Source: Bacteroidota bacterium
GTDB taxonomy: Bacteria > Bacteroidota > Bacteroidia > Flavobacteriales_F > PHOS-HE28
Length of the DNA: 34,555 bases
Direction of reading: 5' to 3'
NCBI GenBank assembly: GCA_018267065.1
Contig: JAFDZG010000242.1
Span: forward strand, 1 to 34,555
Below, piece by piece: positions 1 through 9,091 of this stretch (positions are counted from its first letter, which is position 1; every line of letters begins with the position of its first letter). Made by a program: the position numbers and the translations under genes. The notes beneath the pieces are model-generated. The model did no database searches, was not told the DNA's origin, and saw only the letters and a list, made by a program, of their open reading frames with translations.

Positions 1-56
1 AGAGTGATAGAGTGATAGAGTGATAGAGTGATAGAGTGCAAGGGTGCGAGAGTGAA
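1..56. repeat. 8-bp tandem repeat (AGAGTGAT)n
   Basis: The unit AGAGTGAT is repeated perfectly four times, followed by three degenerate units (AGAGTGCA, AGGGTGCG, AGAGTGAA). The array touches the window edge, so its full length is unknown. It lies downstream of the small minus-strand gene that ends at 120, in non-coding DNA. Bases 57-119 between the array and that gene show nothing I can name. Confidence 0.85.
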
Positions 57-119
57 AGCAAATGCTCCTCTCACCCATTTATCCCGGCACCTGTCGCCCA
101 GCCGCTGCTTTATGGGGGT

Positions 120-428
120 TCAGCGATCCTGCTGCTTACGCAAAAAGAAGAACTTCTCTTTGGCCATTTCGACATTGAAAAGCTCCCAGCCAAGGTCCCC
201 ATATCCCTGAACGAGCCGCATGGCCATCCGCAGTGAGGGATCCATGTCCTTGCGGAGGTCCTGGTCCACCTTGATCCATCTGCTGGCGGAATCCGGGGAT
301 GCGACCCAAACATTCCCTGTTTCCGTGATCTCCACCCAGCGGTAATCGTATCGCACGGCAACCTGGCCGTACATCATTGAGCACAGCATTACTGCTACCG
401 CAAGAATGATGCTCCTGCCAGGCTTCAT
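120..428 (-). CDS. Small secreted hypothetical protein (102 aa)
   Basis: I do not recognise the family. The product starts MKPGRSIILAVAVMLCSMMYGQ, a basic start and a hydrophobic stretch ending near residue 22, which looks like a Sec signal peptide. The mature part (about 80 aa) is charged and has no cysteine; it includes an aromatic segment (RYDYRWVEI) and a basic C-terminus (FFFLRKQQDR). It begins 32 bp after the ffh stop on the same strand, so it may be co-transcribed with ffh, although a functional link is not implied. The predicted signal peptide and the clean open frame support a real gene; the role is unknown. Confidence 0.7.
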   Translation of the reverse strand: MKPGRSIILAVAVMLCSMMYGQVAVRYDYRWVEITETGNVWVASPDSASRWIKVDQDLRKDMDPSLRMAMRLVQGYGDLGWELFNVEMAKEKFFFLRKQQDR

Positions 429-460
429 TGGTTTTGCCGGATCTTGCGTGGCTCGATCAT

Positions 461-1810
461 TCAGCGCCGCATGCCCTGCGTCTGCTGCGCCTGCTGCATG
501 CGCTGCATCATGGCCTTCATCTTGTTCTTGTCACCCATCACCTTCATCATCTTGCGCATCTCCTCGAACTGCTTCATCAGCTTGTTCACTTCCTCTATGC
601 CGCGCCCGCTGCCCTTGGCAAGCCTGGCGCGGCGGCTGCCGTTGATCACGGAAGGAGCCTGTCTTTCCTCGGGTGTCATGCTTTTGATGATGGCCTCGAT
701 GCCCTTGAACGCATCATCGGGAATGTCGATGTTCTTGATGGCCTTGCCAATGCCGGGCACCATGCCCAGCAGGTCCTTCATGTTGCCCATCTTCTTGATC
801 TGCTGGATCTGCTCCAGGAAATCATCGAAGCCGAACTGGTCCTTGGCGATCTTCTTTTGCAGCTCGCGCGCCTGCTTCTCATCGAACTGCTCCTGGGCGC
901 GTTCCACCAGCGATACCACGTCGCCCATTCCGAGGATGCGGCCGGCCATGCGGTCCGGGTGGAATTCGTCGATGGCCTCCATCTTTTCACCGGTGCCGAT
1001 GAACTTGATGGGCTTGTCCACCACGCTGCGGATGGTGAGGGCCGCACCGCCGCGGGCGTCGCCATCGAGCTTGGTGAGCACCACGCCGTCGATGTTGAGC
1101 CGGTCGTTGAAGGCCTTGGCGGTGTTAACCGCATCCTGGCCCGTCATGGCATCCACCACGAAGAGCGTTTCCTGCGGACTGATGGCCTTCTTGATCCGCG
1201 TGATCTCATCCATCATGGCCTCGTCCACGGCCAAGCGGCCGGCCGTGTCGATGATCACGGCAGTGAAGCCGTGCTGTTTGGCGTGCGCAATGGCGTTTTT
1301 GGCAATGGCCACGGGGTCCTTGTTGTCGCGTTCGCTGTACACCGAGATGTCCAGTTGCTTGCCCAATGTTTCCAGCTGATCGATGGCGGCCGGGCGGTAC
1401 ACGTCTGCTGCGGTGAGCAGCACCTTGCGGCCCTTTTTGCGCAGGTAGTTGGCCAGCTTTCCGCTGAAGGTGGTCTTGCCGGAGCCCTGCAAGCCGCTCA
1501 TCAGCACCACCGTGGGGTTGCCGCTGAGGTTGATGCCCGCATTCTTGCCGCCCATCAGCTCGGCCAGCTCGTCGTGGGTGATCTTGGTGAGCAGTTGCCC
1601 CGGGCTCACGCTGGTAAGCACATTCTGCCCCAAGGCCTTGGTGCGCACGCGGTCCGTGAATTCCTTGGCGGTCTTGTAGTTCACGTCGGCATCCAGCAGG
1701 GCGCGGCGGATCTCCTTCACCGTTTCGGCCACGTTGATCTCGGTGATCTGGCCTTGCCCCTTGAGCACTTTGAAAGCCCGCTCCAGCTTGTCGTTCAGGT
1801 TCTCGAACAT
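461..1810 (-). CDS. ffh: Signal recognition particle GTPase Ffh
   Basis: Ffh is the protein subunit of the signal recognition particle. With 4.5S RNA it binds signal sequences emerging from ribosomes and delivers them to FtsY at the inner membrane. The 449-aa product has the N-domain (about 1-85), then the G-domain with the P-loop GLQGSGKTT (about 106-114), DVYRPAA (about 136-142), DTAGR (188-192) and TKLDGDARGG (246-255). The methionine-rich M-domain follows, with the RNA-binding stretch INGSRRARLAKGSG and the Met/Lys-rich tail KQFEEMRKMMKVMGDKNKMK. The open frame extends 24 codons upstream (to 1882), but family proteins start at MFENLNDKLE, so I chose 1810. A -7-like box lies 20 nt upstream of this start. 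Confidence 0.97.
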   Translation of the reverse strand: MFENLNDKLERAFKVLKGQGQITEINVAETVKEIRRALLDADVNYKTAKEFTDRVRTKALGQNVLTSVSPGQLLTKITHDELAELMGGKNAGINLSGNPTVVLMSGLQGSGKTTFSGKLANYLRKKGRKVLLTAADVYRPAAIDQLETLGKQLDISVYSERDNKDPVAIAKNAIAHAKQHGFTAVIIDTAGRLAVDEAMMDEITRIKKAISPQETLFVVDAMTGQDAVNTAKAFNDRLNIDGVVLTKLDGDARGGAALTIRSVVDKPIKFIGTGEKMEAIDEFHPDRMAGRILGMGDVVSLVERAQEQFDEKQARELQKKIAKDQFGFDDFLEQIQQIKKMGNMKDLLGMVPGIGKAIKNIDIPDDAFKGIEAIIKSMTPEERQAPSVINGSRRARLAKGSGRGIEEVNKLMKQFEEMRKMMKVMGDKNKMKAMMQRMQQAQQTQGMRR

Positions 1811-1830
1811 TCCGGTCTGTATCGAAGCCG

Positions 1831-1838
1831 CGAAGGTA
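1831..1838 (-). promoter_or_regulatory. Candidate -7 promoter box for ffh
   Basis: The minus strand reads TACCTTCG, one base off the Bacteroidota consensus TAnnTTTG, 20 nt upstream of the ffh start. The surrounding 13-mer GCCGCGAAGGTAG (plus-strand reading) recurs upstream of the arginase gene at 10051-10063 at the same distance from ATG, which supports a shared promoter type. No clear -33 TTG was seen. Confidence 0.4.
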
Positions 1839-1932
1839 GCGCGGGCCGGACTTGTGGTTGCGCACGGAACCCTTGGAACCAATCGGGCAAGGACACGTAT
1901 GAGGACCGAGGGAAACTGCCCATTCCCCGATC

Positions 1933-4900
1933 ATGCTCCGAAGGATCTCCGCTTTCCTTGTGCCGGTGTTGGCTGTTGCGCTCCCGGCGATGGCAACCCA
2001 TATTTCCGGCGGGGAGATCTACTACGACTGCTTGGGCGGCAACCAGTACCGGATCACGCTGGTGGTGTACCGCGATTGTGCCGGGATCAACCTGAACACT
2101 TCCTACCAGCTGGACGTGCAGAGCCCTTGCGGCAACAGTACGATGACCGTTGCCACGCCCGGCGGCACGGAGATCTCCCAGTTGTGCCAGGCCCAGCTCG
2201 GCAACAGCACCTGCAACGGGGGCACGCTTCCCGGCATGCAGCAGTACATCTACACAGGCACTGTGACGCTCCCGCCCTGCGACTCGTGGACAGTGTCTTG
2301 GAGCGACAACTGGCGGAACGGCGCCATAGCCAACTTGCAGCAACCCGGCAACAAGGACGAATACGTGGAAGCCAAGATCAACAACTTGGACGGGCCGTGC
2401 GATGATTCGCCGCAGTTCACCAACACGGCCATTCCCTATGTCTGCGCCGGGTACCCGATCTCATACAGCTACGGCGCCTTCGATCCCGAAGGTGATTCCC
2501 TGACCTACACCTTCATCAATGCCATGAACACCGGAGGTGTGGACCTCCCCTACGTGGCACCGTACAGCGGGTCGGAGCCCATTGCGGGCATCACCCTGGA
2601 CCAACAAAGCGGGCAGGTGAACTTCACGCTGAACCAGGTGGGCAACTGGGTGGTGGTGGTGCGCGTGGACCAGTATGACAGTACGGGAACCTGGATCGGT
2701 TCGGTGATGCGGGACATGCAGTTCATCGCCTACCCGTGCACCAACATCCCTCCTGACCCGGCTTCGGGAACAGTTGCCAACCTCGCTGGTGATGCCTTGC
2801 AAACCGGGCCGCGGTCGGTGGAGATCTGCGAATCGGGTGATCTCTGTTTCGATGCCGTGATCACCGATGCGAACGCCGGTGACGTGCTGACCATTACCAG
2901 CAACATTGCACAAAACCTGCCAGGGGCCACTATCACAACCACCGGCACCAACCCGCTCACATGCCACATCTGTTGGACGGGCACGCCAGGCACCAATGGC
3001 TTCTTCCCGTTCATCATTACCGCCAATGATGGTGCCTGCCCGATCCCTGCGATGCAGACCTACGTGTTCTCCGTCCATGTGCTTCCGGGGATCAGTTACT
3101 CCGGGCCATTGATCACCAATGAGTCCTGCGCCGGAAGCGGCGATGGCAGTGCGTACGTGAGCGTGGACGTGGGTTTGGAACCGTTCCATTTCCTGTGGAG
3201 CACGGGGGACACCACGAACGAGATCATTGCGGGGCCTGGTACCTACACGGTGTCCATCACGGACGGGAACGGTTGCCAGAACGGCCCGATCACGGCTGTT
3301 ATCGGGGCAGGCCCCTTGCCCGGAACGGCCCAAGCCGGCCCTGATCTGGTGGCGTGCCCCGGAGAACTCCCGGTAAGCCTGCAAGGCGCGGTGACCAATG
3401 CACCCGACGGCTATTGGTACGGCGGTAACGGAACCATTACGGGAACCGGCCTTTCTGCCACTTACCTGCCCACTGCGGCGGAAGTTGCCAGCGGTGGTGC
3501 GGACCTGGTACTAATGACTGCGGGCGAATCACCGTGCGGTGCCGCGCGTGATACCGTGCACATTACTTTCTCCAACAGCTTTGCCAACGCAGCGATCGGC
3601 TCCACCGACCTGTTGTGCAACGGAACAGCCACCGGTACTGCTGCATTCACACCGGACGATCCGGGATTCACCTTTCTGTGGAACGACCCTGCCGCACAAA
3701 CGGCCGCCACAGCCACGAACTTGATGGCTGGTACTTATTCCGTAACGGCAACCGACGCGGCAGGCTGTGACACCACCTTGTCCACCACCATCACCGCGCC
3801 TGCCGCACTGGGCATCGCGAACCTGGCCGTGGTGGATGAAACCTGTGCCGGAAGCGGGAACGGCCAGATCACGGCCACGGTTACCGGCGGAACCGGCCCC
3901 TATCACTTTGCCTGGAGCAATGGGGATACCACAACTTCCATCACGGCCGGGGCAGGCACCTATTCACTTACCGTTACCGATGCCAACGGCTGTGCGCCCG
4001 TGCAAGGCACGGCCTCCATCCAAGCGCTGGGCCAGCCCAATGCAGCCAATGCCGGCGCAGACCTCATTGCTTGCTCCGGCTCGTGGCCCATTGCGCTGCA
4101 AGGCAGCATAACGAACGCCACCGGAGGGCTTTGGTCCGGCGGTGGCGGTTCCTTCACCGGAACCGGGCTGCAGCAATCCTATACGCCAACGGCTGCCGAG
4201 ATCTTGGCACATGGCGTGGACCTCGTGCTTTCCACTACCGGCAATGCAGGCTGTCCACCCGCCTCGGACACCGTTCACATCACGCTTCCCAACAGCTTTT
4301 CCGGTGCAGCCCTTGTTGCCACCATGCCTTCGTGCAACGGGGAACATTCCGGTACCGCCCAGTTCACGCCAGGCTTGCCGGGCTTTACTTACCTCTGGAA
4401 TGACCCTGCTGCCCAAACATCCGCCACGGCAACCAGCCTCGCCGCGGGATCCTACTCCGTGCTTGTAACGGATGCCTTTGGATGTGACACCACGGCCAGC
4501 GTGATCATTTCGGAACCGGCAGCACTTGTTGTGGCCGGCATTTCCGTTGTCCCCCCCACTTGTGCCGGCGCCGCAACCGGCAGCGCCTCCGTCAGTGTTA
4601 CCGGCGGCACGCCGAACTACGGTTACCAATGGGGCACCAACGCGGCTTCGCAGACTTCTTCAACCGCACAAGGGTTGGCGGAAGGTGCTTACACCGTGGT
4701 GGTAACGGACGTGAACGGATGCCAGACGCAAGGCACTGCCACGCTTACCGGCCCGCCCCCGATCACATTGACCGCACAGGTGGAGGACACTGTTTGCGTG
4801 AACGCACCCGTGCCGCTCACCGCCGAAGCCGCTGGAGGGGATGGTTCGTTCACCTATACCTGGCAAGGAATAGGCATCGGTGATTCGATCACGCATGCTT

Positions 4901-6030
4901 TCGCGGCATCGCAGGTGGTGCAAGTGTCCGTAATGGATGGAAATGGTTGCCAAGGCCCCATGGTGGAGCTTCCGGTCACGGTGCTCGACCTTTCACAGGC
5001 CGTGCTGCACACCTATGGTGATACTGCATTCTGCCCGGGTGGTACCGCAACGGTGGGCGCTTACCTCACCGGATATCCGGGCGCGTACACCATCAACTGG
5101 CCGCAACTGCCAGGCGTTGGCGGTGGGCCTTTCCAGCTGCAGCCGGAGGCCACAACAACGGTGGGCGTATCGGTAACGGACGGCTGCGCGAACTCCTTGC
5201 AGGCTTCCATTCCGATCACGGTGGAAACACCTCCCTCGATCAACTTGCCGCCCGTTATCGACGAGGGATGCGCACCGCTCACCGTGCATTTCCCCACCGG
5301 TCTCACCAACCAACCCGTGTCCTACCTGTGGCAATTCGGGGATGGCACCTCCAGCACGTCCATGATGCCGGTGCACGTGTATCCGGCGGGCGACTATGCC
5401 GTTTCGCTTGCGGTGACCACCCCGCTGGGATGCACGGCGGATGCGCTGAACACCGGCATGGTGCATGCTTACGCACCGCCAACTGCCGCTTTCACGGCGA
5501 GCGCGTGGGATACGGACGTAGACCACGCCAATGTGCAGTTCACCGACCAATCCACCGGGTCTGTTTCCGGCTGGGCCTGGACTTTTGGCGACGGAGGTTA
5601 CAGCATAACGGAAAATCCACTTTACCACTTTATGGAACCCGGCACTTGGCAGGTAAGCCTTGAAGTGACCGATGAGCACGGCTGCACGGATGCCACGGAC
5701 CATGCGGTGACCGTGAGCCCCGTGTATGACATTACCATACCCAATGCCTTCACCCCGAACCCGAACGGCGGCAGCGGCGGCAGCTATGATGCCACGGACC
5801 TCAGCAATGACGTGTTCTATCCGTTCGTGCGCTTCGTAAAGGATTTCCGGATGCGGGTGTTCAACCGGTGGGGTGAACTGGTCTTTGAAAGCAACGACAT
5901 AAAACAAGGTTGGGACGGCTACTACAAGGGCCACATCAGCCAGCAGGACGTGTACGTATACCAGCTCTGGGTGCGCTTTGTGGACAACAAGGAAGTACAG
6001 CGCATGGGCGACCTCACCCTCTTCCGATAA
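1933..6030 (+). CDS. Giant T9SS-secreted surface adhesin, PKD/SprB-like repeats, type B sorting domain
   Basis: This is a 1365-aa secreted protein. A signal peptide (about 1-21, ending PAMA) is followed by THISGGEIYYDCLGG, a start often seen in large Bacteroidota surface proteins. SprB-type repeats follow (W-x-G-x-T...AGTYTVTVTDxxGC). A module of about 239 residues occurs at roughly 466-704 and again from 705 (nucleotide period 717). Two PKD-like domains carry the FGDG signature near residues 1133 and 1217. The last about 100 residues (IPNAFTPNPNG ... FNRWGELVFES ... GWDGYYKG ... VYVYQLWVRFVD) are the gliding-motility-associated type B C-terminal domain used for type IX secretion. A PorP/SprF gene starts 3 bp after the stop, a common pairing. 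The likely role is adhesion or surface structure; the exact ligand is unknown. Confidence 0.93.
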   Translation: MLRRISAFLVPVLAVALPAMATHISGGEIYYDCLGGNQYRITLVVYRDCAGINLNTSYQLDVQSPCGNSTMTVATPGGTEISQLCQAQLGNSTCNGGTLPGMQQYIYTGTVTLPPCDSWTVSWSDNWRNGAIANLQQPGNKDEYVEAKINNLDGPCDDSPQFTNTAIPYVCAGYPISYSYGAFDPEGDSLTYTFINAMNTGGVDLPYVAPYSGSEPIAGITLDQQSGQVNFTLNQVGNWVVVVRVDQYDSTGTWIGSVMRDMQFIAYPCTNIPPDPASGTVANLAGDALQTGPRSVEICESGDLCFDAVITDANAGDVLTITSNIAQNLPGATITTTGTNPLTCHICWTGTPGTNGFFPFIITANDGACPIPAMQTYVFSVHVLPGISYSGPLITNESCAGSGDGSAYVSVDVGLEPFHFLWSTGDTTNEIIAGPGTYTVSITDGNGCQNGPITAVIGAGPLPGTAQAGPDLVACPGELPVSLQGAVTNAPDGYWYGGNGTITGTGLSATYLPTAAEVASGGADLVLMTAGESPCGAARDTVHITFSNSFANAAIGSTDLLCNGTATGTAAFTPDDPGFTFLWNDPAAQTAATATNLMAGTYSVTATDAAGCDTTLSTTITAPAALGIANLAVVDETCAGSGNGQITATVTGGTGPYHFAWSNGDTTTSITAGAGTYSLTVTDANGCAPVQGTASIQALGQPNAANAGADLIACSGSWPIALQGSITNATGGLWSGGGGSFTGTGLQQSYTPTAAEILAHGVDLVLSTTGNAGCPPASDTVHITLPNSFSGAALVATMPSCNGEHSGTAQFTPGLPGFTYLWNDPAAQTSATATSLAAGSYSVLVTDAFGCDTTASVIISEPAALVVAGISVVPPTCAGAATGSASVSVTGGTPNYGYQWGTNAASQTSSTAQGLAEGAYTVVVTDVNGCQTQGTATLTGPPPITLTAQVEDTVCVNAPVPLTAEAAGGDGSFTYTWQGIGIGDSITHAFAASQVVQVSVMDGNGCQGPMVELPVTVLDLSQAVLHTYGDTAFCPGGTATVGAYLTGYPGAYTINWPQLPGVGGGPFQLQPEATTTVGVSVTDGCANSLQASIPITVETPPSINLPPVIDEGCAPLTVHFPTGLTNQPVSYLWQFGDGTSSTSMMPVHVYPAGDYAVSLAVTTPLGCTADALNTGMVHAYAPPTAAFTASAWDTDVDHANVQFTDQSTGSVSGWAWTFGDGGYSITENPLYHFMEPGTWQVSLEVTDEHGCTDATDHAVTVSPVYDITIPNAFTPNPNGGSGGSYDATDLSNDVFYPFVRFVKDFRMRVFNRWGELVFESNDIKQGWDGYYKGHISQQDVYVYQLWVRFVDNKEVQRMGDLTLFR
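3331..4764 (+). repeat. In-gene duplicated module of about 717 bp (239 aa)
   Basis: Within the adhesin gene, the segment beginning QAGPDLVACPG (3331) recurs 717 bp later as NAGADLIACSG (4048). Both copies contain, in order, LQG-x-TNA, a GGxGxxTGTGL run, YxPTAAE, ADLVL/VDLVL, DTVHIT, NSF, WNDPAAQT-x-ATAT, YSV-x-xTDAxGCDTT and TCAG. Conservation is at protein level with diverged DNA, so this is an old duplication. The end of the second copy is approximate. Confidence 0.7.
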
Positions 6031-6033
6031 GCC

Positions 6034-7035
6034 ATGCCGCCAAGCCGAAGCCGCTTATTGTTGCCCGCCTTGATGCTGGCAGCCTGTGCCTTTGGCCAAG
6101 ACCCGCAGCTCTCGCAGTTCTATGCCGCACCGATGTACTTGAACCCGGCGCTCACCGGAAACACCAATCAGGACCGCCTTGCGCTGAATTACCGCCTGCA
6201 ATGGCCTGCCATCGGGCCAGGCTACAAGACCTACGCCGTGGCGTATGATCATCGCAGCACCGATCTGAACAGCGGTTTCGGAGGCATGGTGATGCACGAC
6301 CGCGCCGGCACACAAGGCCTTTCCTTCACGCAGATGGCCTTCAACTATTCCTATGAGGCACGGCTGAACAGGCGGCAAGCGATCCGTGGGGGGCTCAGGG
6401 CCGCATACACGTTGCGCACGATGGACTGGGGCAACATGCTGTTCGCCGACCAAGTGATCCGCGAGAATGCGCAAACCTCGGTGGAACCGTTGCTGTTGCA
6501 GAGCATCTCCTACTTTGACTTCTCCGCCGGGGTGCTCTACTACTCTGAGCAGCTCTGGGGCGGCATCTCCGTGAACCACCTCAACCAGCCGCAACAAAGC
6601 CTGTTCCTGGAAGGGGATGCCCGGTTGCCGATGCGAACCAGCGTCCATGCCGGTTACCGCTTTCCGGTAGATGGCCAGCCTTTCCGATCAAGCAAGACCC
6701 TGATGACCCTTGCGGCGCATTACAAGGCACAGGAGAAATGGGACCAACTGGACCTGGGCGGCTACGTGGACCACAACGGCGTGTCCTTTGGCCTGTGGTA
6801 CCGCGGGATCCCGGGATTAAAGGCCTATGAACCGGGCCAGCCCAACGATGAAGCCGCAGTGTTGCTGCTGGGCTATGAGACACCCTACCAGCTGCAAGTG
6901 GCCTACAGTTATGATGTCACGATCTCCAAATTGACCATGAAGAGCGGAGGGGCGCATGAGATCAGCGTGATCTACGAGTGGCCCAAGCACGGCAAAAACC
7001 GCAAGTACCGCTCCATTCCTTGCCCGAAGTTCTGA
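6034..7035 (+). CDS. PorP/SprF family type IX secretion outer-membrane protein
   Basis: The product is 333 aa. A signal peptide (about 1-21, ending CAFGQ) is followed by DPQLSQFYAAPMYLNPALTG, the hallmark N-terminus of the PorP/SprF family. Alternating beta-barrel-like segments with FGGMV and YNG-like turns follow, and the C-terminus is YRSIPCPKF, resembling the terminal CPxF of the family. Members are outer-membrane components associated with the type IX secretion system. SprF is needed for secretion of the adhesin SprB, and copies often follow genes for large type B CTD proteins. The gene starts 3 bp after the adhesin stop (taa-gcc-atg), so the two are almost certainly one operon, and this protein is likely dedicated to that adhesin (inference). 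Confidence 0.93.
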   Translation: MPPSRSRLLLPALMLAACAFGQDPQLSQFYAAPMYLNPALTGNTNQDRLALNYRLQWPAIGPGYKTYAVAYDHRSTDLNSGFGGMVMHDRAGTQGLSFTQMAFNYSYEARLNRRQAIRGGLRAAYTLRTMDWGNMLFADQVIRENAQTSVEPLLLQSISYFDFSAGVLYYSEQLWGGISVNHLNQPQQSLFLEGDARLPMRTSVHAGYRFPVDGQPFRSSKTLMTLAAHYKAQEKWDQLDLGGYVDHNGVSFGLWYRGIPGLKAYEPGQPNDEAAVLLLGYETPYQLQVAYSYDVTISKLTMKSGGAHEISVIYEWPKHGKNRKYRSIPCPKF

Positions 7036-7222
7036 GAGCCTGTTTAGGATCTCTTCAAACACGTCCTCCGGTCTCCCCGATGGATCGGGACCCCAAGCGC
7101 TTTTCCGCCCATGCGTCACCGGAAAATGATCCGGCAGACACCACTACGCGATGATTTTCCGGCATCGCCTGAACGAAAAATAGCTTCGGAGTCCTTCGTT
7201 CAAGAGATCCGAAACAGGCTCT
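7035..7222. repeat. 188-bp inverted-repeat element (MITE-like) with nested hairpins
   Basis: The terminal arms at 7035-7058 and 7199-7222 are inverted copies matching at 22 of 24 positions (AGAGCCTGTTT-ggatctctt-aa). Inside is a second inverted pair, CCGGAAAATGATC (7119-7131) against 7150-7162 (12 of 13), and two small hairpins (CCCGA-TGGA-TCGGG at 7076-7089; GAACGAA/TTCGTTC at 7171-7177 and 7195-7201). The element fills the gap between the convergent porP-like and argS genes and encodes no protein. It could be a non-autonomous mobile element, a REP-like repeat or a bidirectional transcription barrier. No target-site duplication is evident. Confidence 0.7.
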
Positions 7223-7230
7223 GAAACTGC

Positions 7231-9036
7231 TCACATACGCTCGGGCACTTCAATGCCCAGGCACCACATCGCCTTTTTGGTTGTGGCAGCCACTGCCGCG
7301 CTCATGGCCAACCGAAGCGCCCTTTTTGAAGCATCCTCCTCTTTCAGCACGGGCACCGTTTGGTAGAACGTGTTGTATGCCTTCACCAGTTCGTAGGTGT
7401 GGTTGGCCATGGCGGAGGGATCCAGTTTCGTGGCAGCCTCGTTGAGCACGGCGGGGAACTGGTGAAGCCCCTTGATGACGGCTTTTTCCTCAGGAAGCAA
7501 GGAAGCATTTGCGGACGGAACTTGCCCTGGAGGTTCCGCCTGTACGCCTGCCTTGCCCAGCAGTGACCGGATACGGGCGTAGGTGTATTGGATGAAGGGG
7601 CCGGTGTGGCCTTGCAGGTCAATGCTGGCCTTGGGGTCGAAGAGCATGCGCTTCTTCGGGTCCACTTTCAGCAGGAAATACTTCAGCGCAGCCAGTCCGA
7701 TCTGTTCAAACAGGGCCTGCTTTTCCTGCTCGCCGAGATCATCCAGCTTGCTGAGCTGCTCGCCGGTGCTCCGGGCCTCGGCCACCATCTCATCGATCAA
7801 GTCATCGGCATCCACCACGGTGCCCTCGCGGCTCTTCATTTTGCCACTGGGCAGGTCCACCATGCCGTAGCTTAGGTGGAAGAGGCCGGGAGCCCATGAA
7901 AAGCCAAGCTTCTTCAGGATGAGGAACAGTACCTTGAAGTGGTAGTCCTGTTCGTTGCCCACGGTGTAGATCATCCGGGAGAGCCCGGGAAATTCCACAA
8001 AGCGTTGAATGGCCGTGCCAATGTCCTGGGTGATGTACAAACTGGTGCCGTCGGCGCGAAGGAGCACTTTCTCGTCCAGGCCTTCCGGGGTGTTGTCCAC
8101 CCATACGCTGCCGTCCGCCTTGCGGAAGAACACGCCGTTCTCCACGCCCTTCAGCACGTCCTCCTTCCCCAGAAGGTAGGTGTTGCTCTCGTAATAGCTC
8201 TTGTCAAAACCCACGCCAACGCGGGCATACGTGGCGTTGAAACCATCGTACACCCAGCCGTTCATGGTGGCCCAAAGCATGCGCACTTCCGGGTCATTGG
8301 CCTCCCAGCGGCGCAGCATGTCCTGTGCATCCAGCAGGATCGGTGCCTTCTTTTCAGCGTCCGCTTCGGGTTCTCCAGCCGCGATCAGCCCGGCCACTTC
8401 CGCCTTGTATGCCTTGTCAAAAGCCACATAGTACTTGCCTACAAGCTTGTCGCCTTTCAGGCCGCTCGTGGCCGGGGTTTCCCCATTGCCGTACATCCGC
8501 CAGGCCACCATGCTCTTGCAGATGTGGATGCCCCGGTCGTTCACCACCTGCACCTTCACCACTTCGTTTCCGGCAGCCTCCAGGATGCGGCCCACGCTCC
8601 AGCCCAGGAAGATGTTGCGCAGGTGGCCAAGGTGCAGCGGTTTGTTGGTGTTGGGGCTGGCATACTCCACCATCATTTTTTGCCCTGTGGGCGTGAACTT
8701 CAGGATGTCCGTTCCGGCCGCTTCGTTCAGGAAGCCCAGCCAGTATGCGTCTGCGACCACAATGTTCAGGAAGCCCTTTACCACATTGAAGCGCGCCACT
8801 TCGCCCACGTGCTTCACCAAATGCTCGCCCACAGCCTGGGCCGTAGGTTCAGGCCCCTTGCCACTGAGCTTTAAAAATGGAAATACATTGATGGTGGTAT
8901 CGCCCTCAAATTCGGGGCGCGTGGGCTGAAAACCGATGGAGCCTGCATCGGGTGATTGGCCGAAGCAATCGTTGAAGGCTGCTTGCACGGCCGGTGCAAG
9001 GATGGTGCGAAGGCGGTCTTGGAACATCGGGTTCAA
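7231..9036 (-). CDS. argS: Arginyl-tRNA synthetase
   Basis: This class I synthetase charges tRNA-Arg with arginine in the cytoplasm. The 601-aa product carries the N-terminal Add1-type domain, then EYASPNTNKPLHLGHLRN with the HIGH signature as HLGH (about 135-138). The Rossmann catalytic core follows, with a KMSKS-like loop GKMKS at 398-402 followed by REGTVVDADDL. The C-terminal anticodon-binding domain contains GHTGPFIQYTYARIRSLL, and the length fits the family. The start could be Met1 (9036) or Met4 (9027); the difference is trivial. It begins 55 bp after the arginase stop on the same strand, so the two may be co-transcribed. Its own promoter was not found. Confidence 0.97.
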   Translation of the reverse strand: MNPMFQDRLRTILAPAVQAAFNDCFGQSPDAGSIGFQPTRPEFEGDTTINVFPFLKLSGKGPEPTAQAVGEHLVKHVGEVARFNVVKGFLNIVVADAYWLGFLNEAAGTDILKFTPTGQKMMVEYASPNTNKPLHLGHLRNIFLGWSVGRILEAAGNEVVKVQVVNDRGIHICKSMVAWRMYGNGETPATSGLKGDKLVGKYYVAFDKAYKAEVAGLIAAGEPEADAEKKAPILLDAQDMLRRWEANDPEVRMLWATMNGWVYDGFNATYARVGVGFDKSYYESNTYLLGKEDVLKGVENGVFFRKADGSVWVDNTPEGLDEKVLLRADGTSLYITQDIGTAIQRFVEFPGLSRMIYTVGNEQDYHFKVLFLILKKLGFSWAPGLFHLSYGMVDLPSGKMKSREGTVVDADDLIDEMVAEARSTGEQLSKLDDLGEQEKQALFEQIGLAALKYFLLKVDPKKRMLFDPKASIDLQGHTGPFIQYTYARIRSLLGKAGVQAEPPGQVPSANASLLPEEKAVIKGLHQFPAVLNEAATKLDPSAMANHTYELVKAYNTFYQTVPVLKEEDASKRALRLAMSAAVAATTKKAMWCLGIEVPERM

Positions 9037-9091
9037 TGCGAAATGAACAGTTCAGGTTGCGGATGGGGGCTGCGCTTGCGGCGCGTGGCGA

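Noticed and set aside
428-2095. 555-codon plus-strand open frame opposite ffh
   Set aside because: It is antisense to a certain ffh gene, has a His/Leu/Val-rich biased composition and no recognisable domain; typical of mirror frames in high-GC genes.
2994-4764. Repeated segments in the adhesin gene as an assembly artefact or CRISPR-like array
   Set aside because: Copies are diverged at DNA level, in frame and match known SprB-like repeat architecture; no short spaced direct repeats were seen anywhere in the window.
7939-8874. 311-codon plus-strand frame opposite argS
   Set aside because: Antisense of a well-supported argS; no motif, His/Val-rich mirror composition.
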